Part shown: piece after piece, positions 8,851 to 17,263 of the stretch | How positions within the stretch are numbered: the first letter of the stretch is position 1 | How the letters are laid out: every line of letters starts with the position of its first letter | Virus record (IMG/VR): IMGVR_UViG_3300027770_000026 | Span: 1 to 64,000 of that record | Reading direction: 5' to 3' (one strand) | Source: a virus | DNA: 64,000 nucleotides | The notes under the pieces: generated by a model | What the model saw: only the letters and a program-made list of their open reading frames with translations | Told to the model about the DNA's origin: nothing | Database searches by the model: none | Translations under genes and position numbers: made by a program

Positions 8851-9395
8851 AGGTCACCCTCCGCACGGTTCTCGCTGCTCCACACATTAAATTTACCACC
8901 GGGATAACGTGCTTCCAACTTCTTTACATTTTCCGCAATAACATCATTGGGATCGAGATACAGTGCGCGGCAAGCATTAACCCAGTACCACATGATATCA
9001 CCTAGCTCACGCTTGAGATGATAGTGATTCTCTGCACTGAGATTCTTGCCCTGGAACAGCATTTTCTTTACGATCTCTTGGAATTCGCCGCTTTCGCTAC
9101 CCAATCCCAGCGCAGCAGTAATCAACAAGGATACATTAATATCTGGACCGTGCTGCATCTCACCATTCTCGCCATAGGCTTCGTAATTGGTATCAATCTC
9201 ATCCAACCTATCCATAAACGTAGTAAGGTCCTTGCTGGGCAAGCTGGTTACTTCGCGTACAAATTCGCTGTAGCGATTTAGGATAGTGGTGGGTGTAGCA
9301 CTTGTAGGTTTGCTAACTAGTGTGCGATTGGCATCCCCAAATTCACGAGCAAAAACGGTAGCCCCACCATCCGGCGATTCAAAAATCTTAGTCAT
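8847..9395 (-). CDS. MazG-like nucleotide pyrophosphohydrolase
   Basis: 182 residues. The C-terminal two thirds carries the all-alpha NTP-pyrophosphatase signature: LGLGSESGEFQEIVKK (E-x-x-E-type metal site) followed by LKRELGDIMWYWVNACRAL and DVIAENVKKLEARYPGG. MazG enzymes hydrolyse NTPs and in phages have been linked to nucleotide balance or alarmone control. First gene after a perfect-consensus sigma70-type promoter at 9429-9457. A second, smaller MazG-like gene is at 61597-61857. Confidence 0.85.
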   Translation of the reverse strand: MTKIFESPDGGATVFAREFGDANRTLVSKPTSATPTTILNRYSEFVREVTSLPSKDLTTFMDRLDEIDTNYEAYGENGEMQHGPDINVSLLITAALGLGSESGEFQEIVKKMLFQGKNLSAENHYHLKRELGDIMWYWVNACRALYLDPNDVIAENVKKLEARYPGGKFNVWSSENRAEGDL

Positions 9396-9428
9396 TGTAT
9401 ACTCCTAGTGAACGAAAACTGTTTTACA

Positions 9429-9457
9429 ATTATACGGTCTGTATTGTGTTATGTCAA
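9429..9457 (-). promoter_or_regulatory. Consensus sigma70 promoter TTGACA-17-TATAAT
   Basis: On the minus strand TTGACA (9457-9452) and TATAAT (9434-9429) are separated by exactly 17 bases, about 33 bases before the mazG-like ATG. It should be read by host RNA polymerase and drive the 9395-to-6914 replication operon early. Confidence 0.9.
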
Positions 9458-10125
9458 TGAAGTACTATGGATCCGTTGCGTATAGATTCGCAAGCCCGTG
9501 TATATATTGGAGATTCTATATCCATAAATCCATGTGCTACGTGTCTTGTAGTAGTTGCCCACGGGGAATAACTGAAACAATTGGTAATTATATAGTTCGT
9601 TCGATTCATTATCAGTTGTGCATTAAATGCCCAATCATCTCCAAAGTAAATGTTTAATCCGTCGGGAATAACATTCCAATTTTCTTTATGCACAAAGAAT
9701 AAACTGCCAAACCCGTAAGTGTGTTGTCTGGTCCAGGGTATAATATCAATACTCCCGTCAATGAATGGAGGTTGATTAAACGCTGGGTTGCCTGGACACA
9801 GACCCACAAGACCAATGTCTTTAGTTAAGAACTTGTCTACTTTATAGAATAATTTAAGATCAACAATAACGTCATCGTTTAGGATACACACCTTATCATT
9901 TTTACTAACTCTAACCCCAAAGTTCCATGCAGGATTTACATAAACATTGCGCGCTGCGTTGGCTAGTTTAACTTTTGGATGTGATAAGTTGATATTATTT
10001 GGCATTGCCTTAACGTCATTATTGATAATGATAATTTCATCAATGACATCAATATTTGCTAGATCTCCTACAAAGTCTGCAAATGGTTCAAACTTCCACA
10101 TTGTAGGAACAACAACAGTAATCAT
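9454..10125 (-). CDS. GT2-type glycosyltransferase, 223 aa
   Basis: Starts MITVVVPTMWKFEPF and contains the GT-A nucleotide-binding DxD-like segment CILNDDVIVD and YFGDDWAFNA. It is a paralogue of 50402-51118 (shared pattern PTMW-F-PF-DF, NVYVNPA-NFGV, CILNDD-IVD). Probably transfers a sugar to a virion protein, host glycan or modified DNA base; the acceptor cannot be read from sequence. The start overlaps the upstream stop by 4 bases. Confidence 0.78.
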   Translation of the reverse strand: MITVVVPTMWKFEPFADFVGDLANIDVIDEIIIINNDVKAMPNNINLSHPKVKLANAARNVYVNPAWNFGVRVSKNDKVCILNDDVIVDLKLFYKVDKFLTKDIGLVGLCPGNPAFNQPPFIDGSIDIIPWTRQHTYGFGSLFFVHKENWNVIPDGLNIYFGDDWAFNAQLIMNRTNYIITNCFSYSPWATTTRHVAHGFMDIESPIYTRACESIRNGSIVLH

Positions 10126-10475
10126 AGTTCGTGATCCAATGGTGCGCTTTCGTGTACAGCCATAATATCTTTAACGTCTACTCGACGAATCATAACTTCT
10201 TTGTCTGCTCCGTCCTCTAGATATTTTACACCTCTGGTCCATCGACCGTGTGCGATCAGTACCCATTGTCCAACTTCAAAATCAGTTTGCTCGGGACCAA
10301 GAGCATGTATTCGTGCCCAACGCGGACGAATGCCACGATCCTTACCGTCATCGTCTAGTATCAAAATACCGTGTTGCGTAAATCTATGATCAAAGACCAT
10401 ATCGGTTACAAGAATATGGTCTTTGATTGGACGCAGCTTACCTGTAACTGTTGGAACTATTGCTTTATCGCTCAT
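10122..10475 (-). CDS. GroES-like co-chaperonin
   Basis: 117 residues with GroES-type elements: LRPIKDHILV at the start, a mobile-loop-like stretch ending GILILDDDGKD, RWARIHALGPEQTDFEVGQW with the VGD-like turn, and VMIRRVDVKDIMAV at the end. Functionally this would parallel T4 gp31, which replaces GroES for capsid-protein folding. Overlaps both neighbours by 4 bases. Confidence 0.72.
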   Translation of the reverse strand: MSDKAIVPTVTGKLRPIKDHILVTDMVFDHRFTQHGILILDDDGKDRGIRPRWARIHALGPEQTDFEVGQWVLIAHGRWTRGVKYLEDGADKEVMIRRVDVKDIMAVHESAPLDHEL

Positions 10476-10747
10476 TCTTCTAATCCTTCTATTCCTTCGG
10501 GGTCTTCGAGCGGATCGGGTTTTTCTTCTGGTGGGGGCGGAGCAGCTTGAGCCTTCAGTGCCTTTTGGCGTTGGTAATATTCTCGCGCTTTTTGTTCGCG
10601 TGTTTTAACAACAGAGCCACCGGGGCCAAGTTCATCTCCACGAGCATTAGCTTGCATATTACCCACGGCAACTGCTAATTCGTTTTTTCTAAACAAGGCT
10701 TCAATATCAACTTGTTCGCCTTGCATGGTTCTATAAATCTTAGGCAT
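10472..10747 (-). CDS. Small conserved-looking phage protein, 91 aa
   Basis: Pattern IYRTMQGEQVDIEALFRKNELAVAVGNMQANARGDELG followed by a charged helix (REQKAREYYQRQKALK) and a Pro/Glu-rich acidic tail. This kind of small protein recurs in T4-like phages but I do not know its function. Confidence 0.6.
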   Translation of the reverse strand: MPKIYRTMQGEQVDIEALFRKNELAVAVGNMQANARGDELGPGGSVVKTREQKAREYYQRQKALKAQAAPPPPEEKPDPLEDPEGIEGLEE

Positions 10748-10767
10748 GTATGTGTCCTCAAGGATAC

Positions 10768-11256
10768 TTATTTAAAAAATTCACTGGCATCCAAATTCCA
10801 CTTGATCGGATCAATTCTATGTACGCCTAATAGGAATAATACTAGACTACTAACACTACTGCCGCGCCCTACACCCCATACGATCTTGTGTGTTCGCATA
10901 ACATCAACCAAATACTTAATGGTCTGTAACACCGGTAGTAATTTACGTTTTTCAAACTCTTTCAATTCCCATTGTACTCGCGCTAGGTCATGTTCGTCAC
11001 GCGATAATGTCAGCAAATGACTGATTATGTCCAACTCTCTGTACGACTGGGGTATTAGCCATTCGTCGATACGCTCCTGCCAACTTAGTTGTGGAGGCAA
11101 ACTGGGGAACAAGTCTTGATTGATCTCTAGCTTATCTTCTAGTTGCTCACGTAGGTCATTGGTAATCCAATCTAATGCAATTGCGGGGTCACAATTTTGC
11201 ATTAGTACATGGACGAATTCGTCGCCGCCGATTGGGTTAGTTGTTACTGCTTCCAC
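10768..11256 (-). CDS. DnaE-like fragment (DNA polymerase III alpha palm remnant)
   Basis: 162 residues. The C-terminal half matches the DnaE region just before the catalytic aspartates: a helical stretch then IVWGVGRGSSVSSLVLFLLG and HRIDPIKWNLDASEFF, corresponding to [28 protein letters not shown] in bacterial DnaE. The protein stops where the family continues into MPDFDxDF, so the catalytic Asp residues are absent. It cannot be a polymerase by itself; possible roles are a decoy, a clamp/tau-interacting piece or a remodelled fold. Overlaps the next gene upstream by 20 bases. Confidence 0.65.
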   Translation of the reverse strand: MEAVTTNPIGGDEFVHVLMQNCDPAIALDWITNDLREQLEDKLEINQDLFPSLPPQLSWQERIDEWLIPQSYRELDIISHLLTLSRDEHDLARVQWELKEFEKRKLLPVLQTIKYLVDVMRTHKIVWGVGRGSSVSSLVLFLLGVHRIDPIKWNLDASEFFK

Positions 11257-11839
11257 CTTTTAACACTTTAGGAGTAAACTGAATGACTTTATTAAGTTTA
11301 ACATCCTGATCGGATTTAGTCAACTGCCAATCAAGTCCTATAGACTTCCATGTAGGAAACTTTTGAAAACGATTGAAGTTGATGTTGGGTGTGTTCCACC
11401 AACGATCAGCAACCGGCAGGTCGTTGAGAATTTCTGCTAGCAGTTCTTTGCGTCCCCACTCAGCATAGTAACTGATGTTGTCACCTAGACTGCTGCTAAC
11501 TTCAACTTCTTCGATGGTAAATCTTCCTTCTGCGATAGCATTCAGTTTAAATGCAAGCGCACAACTTAGTACCCAGTCAGGGCCATCATCGGGCAACACT
11601 ACAATTTTGTTCTGCAGCTTTTGCATGGTCTTGAATATACTACTAGTCTTCTGCATGATTACTGTGCAGTTGAGCTCGTTGTTTAGGAAATGCTTGATAC
11701 GTTGGAACGCTATGTTCTGCGCATGAGCACTTGCATCGTTCACTGTGAAAGTGACGTTCACTTCAAAACTATTTGGTAGTAGTGCATTTTCTACTACCGT
11801 GAGCGCAACAAAGTTGGCTCGAAATTTACAAAATTCCAT
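11237..11839 (-). CDS. Hypothetical protein, 200 aa
   Basis: No recognised motif. The sequence DDGPDWVLSCALAFKLNAIAEG and YYAEWGRKELLAEILNDLP look like an alpha/beta core. It is coupled to the DnaE-like fragment by a 20-base overlap and abuts the upstream gene (1-base overlap), suggesting a joint role. Confidence 0.6.
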   Translation of the reverse strand: MEFCKFRANFVALTVVENALLPNSFEVNVTFTVNDASAHAQNIAFQRIKHFLNNELNCTVIMQKTSSIFKTMQKLQNKIVVLPDDGPDWVLSCALAFKLNAIAEGRFTIEEVEVSSSLGDNISYYAEWGRKELLAEILNDLPVADRWWNTPNINFNRFQKFPTWKSIGLDWQLTKSDQDVKLNKVIQFTPKVLKGGSSNN

Positions 11840-12093
11840 TAGCTTATATCTATTACCGAGAATGGATCAGGATCGTTTTTGCTTTGCTGACTAGCATGCT
11901 TGGCATAACGTGCAGTGGTTCTGTTTATAACTTCATTGCGATAAGCTTCAATAATTCCAGACAACTGCATTTGCAATCCAAAATTACCTATACTTTGCGA
12001 TGTTACGTACTTTCTGGACAACTCGTTTAGTTTTTGCTCCAACTGTTGGTCAGTGAGTGCATCTAAGTTATCCAGCAAAGGATTATAAAACAT
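11839..12093 (-). CDS. Small helical protein, 84 aa
   Basis: Predicted mostly helical (LTDQQLEQKLNELSRKY, IEAYRNEVINRTTARY), likely coiled-coil forming. Lies between fibre genes and the DnaE-like fragment. Unknown function. Confidence 0.55.
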   Translation of the reverse strand: MFYNPLLDNLDALTDQQLEQKLNELSRKYVTSQSIGNFGLQMQLSGIIEAYRNEVINRTTARYAKHASQQSKNDPDPFSVIDIS

Positions 12094-12099
12094 AATGAA

Positions 12100-12657
12100 T
12101 TATGCTGCGTACTTTTTGAAGTTAGTCAAGTAGATAGTAGTGCCCGCATCCCTTGTTACAAACTCATAAATGTAAATGTAGTTTGCAGCAGTGGTAGTAA
12201 CTGCACCATCATAGACCTGGACTGGGGTGTCAAAGTCAACTGTGAATGTACCCGATGATGGTAGGGTAAGTTCTACAGTCATTCTAGCTTCGGATCCTGC
12301 GGTTCCAAAATTGCTAAATGCTAATGTTCTAGTGCCGTTAGTTCCGCTAAGTGTTGCGTACTGATATCCACCGTTCGTCCAATTTAGAGTAACTGTGCCA
12401 GTACCTAGACTAGCACTAAAGTTATATCCCTTGGTTAGATTCTGCAACGAAACATAGTTCTGTAGTGTGTTACCTGCAAACCCGTTGTCAGTATTGGTCT
12501 TGGCAGTGTAATCTTGCAGTATGGTTACTTCGCTTGCAGCAGTTTCTAGCTGTGTCTTAATAGCTAGAAAATTGTCTCTGAATCCTTGGCTGTCGTTTGC
12601 AACGCCGGCAACTGGGTAATTGGCATTAATCCCACTTGTGCTAATTGTTGATGTCAT
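12100..12657 (-). CDS. Fibre/structural protein, 185 aa
   Basis: N-terminal NYPVAGVANDSQGFRDNFLAIKTQLE resembles the virion-attachment head found in several phage fibres (also in 14841-15656: NDGLGDTLYAAFFKCNDNFTAIE). The remainder is Thr/Gly/Ser-rich beta sequence. It overlaps the large Ig-like protein gene by 17 bases. Probably a virion tail or baseplate-associated protein. Confidence 0.65.
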   Translation of the reverse strand: MTSTISTSGINANYPVAGVANDSQGFRDNFLAIKTQLETAASEVTILQDYTAKTNTDNGFAGNTLQNYVSLQNLTKGYNFSASLGTGTVTLNWTNGGYQYATLSGTNGTRTLAFSNFGTAGSEARMTVELTLPSSGTFTVDFDTPVQVYDGAVTTTAANYIYIYEFVTRDAGTTIYLTNFKKYAA

Positions 12658-14839
12658 AAATCGCTCCGTCAGTATTAAAGTATATGTACTTATCTTCAGT
12701 TATGGATGCATCAAAAGTTGTGTAGTCAAACAAGGTTCCGCCTTCGTCGAACAGTGTAATTGTTGGCAATATTGTCGCACCCTTAAGTATCATACGATCT
12801 ACATGGAAGTCGATGTAGCTGAGTTTGTGCGTACTGGTCTTAATTTTGCGCAGTACCTGTGTACCATTTCCAGGCTTAACATGGCACAGCACTGCTGCAG
12901 CGATCCAACCTAATGGACGACCATCTAATTGGGGACTGGTCATCCACTGTGGCAGTAAACTGTCTGTTGCTTGTCCCGGACCATCTTGCAGTCGAGCCAA
13001 TTGATTTTGTAGAGTAGCCGGATAAATTTCCTGTATGCTAGAATACAAATCATCAGTAGACGGAATAGCTACAATTTGTGGAGGGCCTTCCATTACGCTG
13101 TTTAGCTGTGGATCAATGATGTCCACATAAACTGTATCGCATACATGATTGCCCAAGCGATCCTTAACTGTGGCATAATGCACGTTGCCCAAACGGAAAC
13201 GCTTTAGATCCCAGTTTTGGCTCACTGCATCTGCAAACTGTTCTGCGTCCGATTCTGCAATACCCACAAATGCTAGGAACTCACATTCCAAACTTCTACC
13301 ATATTCACTATCCTCGCTGCGATACACGATCGAATTATTGAATATACGTTGGTCGGTTACCAAGTTCCTCCACACAGTACGTTGACTGTTGGCCATATAT
13401 GCTCGGTAGTACATGTTAAACGCTTGCGCAACTTCGCCGCTGTTTGCCACAAACGGTAATACTTCTATTTCAAAGTTTTGTATCTGTGTAGTTAACGGAG
13501 ACAGATCCGCATAATCTTGTGATGGGTTATATACCTTAACAGAGAACGAGTAAACACCTTCGGCTGTGGCCCAAACTACCTTACCACTGAGATAGCCCCT
13601 GGGTGTTAGTGTTAGTCCAGGTGGGAGATTGCCTTCATATAACTCAAAGAACAACGGCGTAGACGAATTCTGAACCATGTAGCAATTGATTGCCAGATCG
13701 CTAACCTCACCCTTTCGTATGTTGTATCGATATGTTGCGGCGTCTGTGATTGCTACGCCCATTGGATCTAAGAATTGGAAATCAACTCCGTCGCCGCCTA
13801 CTACACGTAGACTAAATTCAGGAGTAATTGTATCTTGTACAGTAACAGATGCTACAACTTTTTTAATTGCAACGGAAAAACTATTGTATTGGTCCTGATA
13901 TGCAATGTTAGGAATTAATCCAGTAACATAACCATTGCGTAGTTCCACTTGTAGATACGGGGCAGTAGTTGCTTGATATCCGTCGTACCCCAATATTGAT
14001 CCTTCGTCATATCCCTGCATGTCATAGGCATTTTGCGCGCCCATTATAGAGTATTCTAGATCTTCTCCAGTAGGATTCCATGCTCGTAACTGTTTGAGAA
14101 ATTGATTACTGTGTCTGTATGTGCCCAGGTTGGATGAGGTTAGCAGTACGATAGGCAAGGATGAACTTGCATCTGCAGATATAATTGTGGTATCTGCAGT
14201 AATGTCAGTACTACTAGCATCTAATCCTTGTGTATCAAGTGTATACAGCGTGAACGTTTTATCTACATATGTATTTTTTTGTTCTATACTACGGGCACGT
14301 ATGGTAAACTCGCTTACTCCGGTATAGAAAAATGTGCTATTACTAACATCCCAATTATCACTGGTAGTCGACGTGGCTACAAGATTAGCCCCGGCAATAC
14401 CATATAGTTTACCTGTTGCATCTAGAAATACACCCTGTGGTAAAGAACCATTCAGCAGTACAAATTCTAATGGTTTAATCCAGGATGCAGTGAATGCTAA
14501 TTCGCGACGTGTACCGGCAACCCATCCGGGCAGTATTGTATCCTGTGTCCAACTAATACCTGGCGCTGCAGCTACGGTCAGTGTAAATGTACGATCAGTT
14601 ACACCAGTGGCGTTTTGCGCACGTATAATGATTTTGTACACAGTGCTAGCAGTGACATTTGGCGCATCAAATGTCACAACAATAGTGGTTGCGGTTTTTG
14701 CAATAGATGAGTTGGGTATCTCGTTATCAATTACTGTAATAGATGTACTGTCGCTGGCCGTAATCGTGTACGATACTGCTTCATCACCGGATGTAACAGT
14801 TCCTAAGGATGCGTTGGTAATCCAAATTGGATAAGACAT
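12641..14839 (-). CDS. Large Ig-like structural (tail/baseplate) protein
   Basis: 732 residues. Contains at least two putative-Ig (He_PIG-like) repeats recognised by the pattern GSLPQGVFLDATGKLYGIAG and GNLPPGLTLTPRGYLSGKV. Such domains decorate phage tails and fibres. N-terminus MSYPIWITNASLGTV has no signal peptide. The C-terminal third (about 460-700) is different, mixed alpha/beta. It begins one base after the neighbour at 14841. Confidence 0.7.
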   Translation of the reverse strand: MSYPIWITNASLGTVTSGDEAVSYTITASDSTSITVIDNEIPNSSIAKTATTIVVTFDAPNVTASTVYKIIIRAQNATGVTDRTFTLTVAAAPGISWTQDTILPGWVAGTRRELAFTASWIKPLEFVLLNGSLPQGVFLDATGKLYGIAGANLVATSTTSDNWDVSNSTFFYTGVSEFTIRARSIEQKNTYVDKTFTLYTLDTQGLDASSTDITADTTIISADASSSLPIVLLTSSNLGTYRHSNQFLKQLRAWNPTGEDLEYSIMGAQNAYDMQGYDEGSILGYDGYQATTAPYLQVELRNGYVTGLIPNIAYQDQYNSFSVAIKKVVASVTVQDTITPEFSLRVVGGDGVDFQFLDPMGVAITDAATYRYNIRKGEVSDLAINCYMVQNSSTPLFFELYEGNLPPGLTLTPRGYLSGKVVWATAEGVYSFSVKVYNPSQDYADLSPLTTQIQNFEIEVLPFVANSGEVAQAFNMYYRAYMANSQRTVWRNLVTDQRIFNNSIVYRSEDSEYGRSLECEFLAFVGIAESDAEQFADAVSQNWDLKRFRLGNVHYATVKDRLGNHVCDTVYVDIIDPQLNSVMEGPPQIVAIPSTDDLYSSIQEIYPATLQNQLARLQDGPGQATDSLLPQWMTSPQLDGRPLGWIAAAVLCHVKPGNGTQVLRKIKTSTHKLSYIDFHVDRMILKGATILPTITLFDEGGTLFDYTTFDASITEDKYIYFNTDGAIYDINN

Positions 14840-14840
14840 C

Positions 14841-15656
14841 TTAGACTACTGTTGCCCCGCTAAGTGCAGTTACGATCCATGCGCTTCCCGTAAAAATTAA
14901 GGTAGCAGAATCTGCAACCGCATTAAACAACACGTGGCTACTAAATCCTAACTTGTTGGTTACGTATACTCGAACATCGCCCCCGTCTACTATCATAGTC
15001 ATTACCAATAATTGACCTTCTACGCCGTCAGGTAGAGTAGCGTCAAATGCTCCGTCTACACTGCTGATCATGGTGTAGGAGCGGTTGAGATTGATATTAG
15101 CAGGTGCAGCAATAGTTTCAGGATCAGTTAGTACTACTTTAGAACCCGAAACAATTAATGTCTGTACGTCGGTCCAACGCTTAAGAGCAGTACCTGCAGA
15201 ATATGCAGCATCTGTATTAGGAGTGAGACCATTGCATAACAAGCTACCAAATGTACCCTGTTGCGGATTAGTTCCACCAATGACTACGCCATTGATTGTA
15301 CCGCCAGTTGCGTTGAGTGCGTTGATATTAGTAACACCAGTTCCAGATGTGGTTAAACTGATATTTGTACCGGTTATTACCGTACCGTTAACTGATAATT
15401 CATCAAGTATTAAGTTGCCAGTACCGTCGGGGATAATGCTAATATTGCCGTTTGACGCGCTGCGGATAGCATGCCCTGCTACATACAAGTCATTGCCTAG
15501 TGTTGGATTTGTATCGCTGGATAGTTGGAAACTGGTATTAACAGCACCTTCTATTGCTGTAAAATTATCGTTGCATTTGAAAAATGCAGCATATAATGTA
15601 TCGCCTAGGCCATCATTTGGCGTACTTATATTAACTTGTTGTAGTGATATGGTCAT
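14841..15656 (-). CDS. Fibre protein with repetitive beta body, 271 aa
   Basis: Head motif NDGLGDTLYAAFFKCNDNFTAI, then Gly/Thr/Asn-rich beta stretches (GNISIIPDGTGNLILDELSV, TGGTINGVVIGGTNPQQGTF) typical of trimeric fibres. A GAATAAATAC box at about 15668 and an AGAGGATA ribosome site precede the ATG. Stop is one base before the next gene's start region. Confidence 0.72.
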   Translation of the reverse strand: MTISLQQVNISTPNDGLGDTLYAAFFKCNDNFTAIEGAVNTSFQLSSDTNPTLGNDLYVAGHAIRSASNGNISIIPDGTGNLILDELSVNGTVITGTNISLTTSGTGVTNINALNATGGTINGVVIGGTNPQQGTFGSLLCNGLTPNTDAAYSAGTALKRWTDVQTLIVSGSKVVLTDPETIAAPANINLNRSYTMISSVDGAFDATLPDGVEGQLLVMTMIVDGGDVRVYVTNKLGFSSHVLFNAVADSATLIFTGSAWIVTALSGATVV

Positions 15657-16308
15657 ACTCTATCCTCTGTAGAGTATTTATTCTTTCCTGTAGTAATAGA
15701 GTGCTGCCCCAGCTCTTATATTCTGATATAGTTAATTCTACCGCTTCGTGCTTGCAATGTAGGTATTCTTCATCACTAATATCCAAATGTATGCGGGGAA
15801 ATTCGCCAATTTTTAATCCCGTGCGCGGGGATAGGTATATCTGCTTGATGCCTTCGGTTCTTGATGCCAATTCCCGCATGGTGATCTGAGCTTTATTATT
15901 ATACATTCCCGTGTGGTCGTTAACAATGGCAGGTACTCTGAGCCCTAGCTTCTTGGCTGCAAGTATACGCAAGCCGCCCTGGTCTTCGCATACGGTCCAG
16001 AATTTGCTGGGTGTTGCTCGATAACTTAAGGGAATAGAAGATAACGCTCGATTCTTAGGAAGACCAGTGTTAACTACAATGGGATAAATGATACCCCATT
16101 TTTCAATATGCTCCAACAAACGGGACCAATGTCCCGTTAGTATGTCAATGTAGTAAAGATATCGTTCGTTAATTTGATCAAACGTTTCGACAGTATTGTA
16201 AAGATAGCCCGGCAATTCGTGAAAGTCCTCGTAATGGCAGGGCTGATCTAAATTAATAATGCTATCGGGTCGTAGTTGAGAGGAATAAATCTTAACCTGA
16301 TTAGCCAT
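15631..16308 (-). CDS. ParB-like fold protein, 225 aa (tentative)
   Basis: The segment EKWGIIYPIVVNTGLP... DQGGLRILAAKKLGLRVPAIV resembles the ParB/sulfiredoxin fold, where a G-[GH]-x-R-x-x-A-x-x-x-L-G pattern forms the nucleotide-binding box. The rest is not informative. It overlaps the fibre gene by 26 bases. Could also be a kinase-like or regulatory protein; the assignment is weak. Confidence 0.45.
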   Translation of the reverse strand: MANQVKIYSSQLRPDSIINLDQPCHYEDFHELPGYLYNTVETFDQINERYLYYIDILTGHWSRLLEHIEKWGIIYPIVVNTGLPKNRALSSIPLSYRATPSKFWTVCEDQGGLRILAAKKLGLRVPAIVNDHTGMYNNKAQITMRELASRTEGIKQIYLSPRTGLKIGEFPRIHLDISDEEYLHCKHEAVELTISEYKSWGSTLLLQERINTLQRIEYDHITTTS

Positions 16309-16319
16309 TATATTTTGCC

Positions 16320-16667
16320 TTATTTGGCACTTGTCACTTTAGCTTTTGCAACCTTTTTCTTTGCTGCCTTTTTGGCTGCTTTCTTCTTGGCTGGCTTTTT
16401 AGCTGCGGGCTTCTTTTCTATAGATTCTTCAAACACCATAACTTTAGGTTCTTGCGGAAGCTCTAGGAATTCTGCTGGCTTGACGGCTAGTGTTAGTTTA
16501 AATTCTTCTGCTAGGAATTCTTCGTATGGATCTGATTCAGGTGCCTTGTCTTTCTTCCTTAGTAGAGCGTAGAATACCACTAGTGAAACTACAGTAACAC
16601 CCACAATCACTAGTGTTGATAGTGTTGTTGCATCCCAAAAAAACCATGTTTGTAAATCATTTAACAT
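16320..16667 (-). CDS. Single-pass membrane protein with Lys/Ala tail
   Basis: 115 residues. One transmembrane helix near the N-terminus (STLVIVGVTVVSLVVFYALL), an acidic middle, and a histone-H1-like C-terminal tail of KKPAAKKPAKKKAAKKAAKK type. The tail should lie in the cytoplasm by the positive-inside rule and could bind DNA or ribosomes. Unknown function. Similar basic tails end the membrane proteins at 32263-32655 and 32666-33028. Confidence 0.65.
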   Translation of the reverse strand: MLNDLQTWFFWDATTLSTLVIVGVTVVSLVVFYALLRKKDKAPESDPYEEFLAEEFKLTLAVKPAEFLELPQEPKVMVFEESIEKKPAAKKPAKKKAAKKAAKKKVAKAKVTSAK

Positions 16668-16675
16668 ATATACTC

Positions 16676-17224
16676 CTAGGCCAATTTGGCTGTTATTTTG
16701 CTCCAGTCAATGATCTGCCAAATCTTTTTTAAATAACCTGCCTTATCGGGACCGTAGTCTGTATACCACGCATGCTCCCACCAGTCTATTAGCAGTACAA
16801 TATCATTTTTGATTTGATGATTCTTGATGGTTTTAATTGTGCCATTCTTAGCCAAGTAGACCCACCCGGATCCTTGGATACCCATGGCAACCTTACTCAC
16901 TTCGTCCTGAAATTCGTCATAGGACTTGAAATGTCGTTCGATGAAAGCCAGTGCATTATCACTGGGCTTGTTTGAGCGGCGGGGCGGTTGGAATTGGGCG
17001 AAGAAGATGTTATGTAGAAATGCACCTGCCTTGTTAAAGTCTGGATCTCCTTCGCCCCGGTTGTAACGGTCCACATAGGCCCGTGCCAATTTCCCATAGT
17101 GAAAATCTAGATTCTGTTTGCTTAGAACAGGATCCAGATCGTCACGTGAATAGCTCAGAGGCTCTTGAACTAGTTGTTCTTTGTCCTCTAGTAGTGCTTT
17201 GTATTTTGATTCCCAGTTGCTCAT
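16676..17224 (-). CDS. Fe/Mn superoxide dismutase
   Basis: 182 residues with all four metal ligands of the family: H42 (LDFHYGKL), H71 (AFLHNIFF), D147 and H151 (LIDWWEHAWYTDYG), plus GSGWVYLA. The enzyme converts superoxide to H2O2 and O2, with no signal peptide, so it would act in the host cytoplasm. An ACTAAATA box ends 6 bases before the ATG, predicting a leaderless late message. A peroxiredoxin at 26796-27446 could remove the peroxide. Fe versus Mn cannot be decided. Confidence 0.93.
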   Translation of the reverse strand: MSNWESKYKALLEDKEQLVQEPLSYSRDDLDPVLSKQNLDFHYGKLARAYVDRYNRGEGDPDFNKAGAFLHNIFFAQFQPPRRSNKPSDNALAFIERHFKSYDEFQDEVSKVAMGIQGSGWVYLAKNGTIKTIKNHQIKNDIVLLIDWWEHAWYTDYGPDKAGYLKKIWQIIDWSKITAKLA

Positions 17225-17230
17225 TATTTT

Positions 17231-17238
17231 TATTTAGT
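17231..17238 (-). promoter_or_regulatory. Late promoter ACTAAATA (leaderless class)
   Basis: Six bases separate the box from the SOD start codon, leaving no room for a Shine-Dalgarno sequence. Confidence 0.6.
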
Positions 17239-17263
17239 GCAACTAGGAGTATTTGGGATTTAT

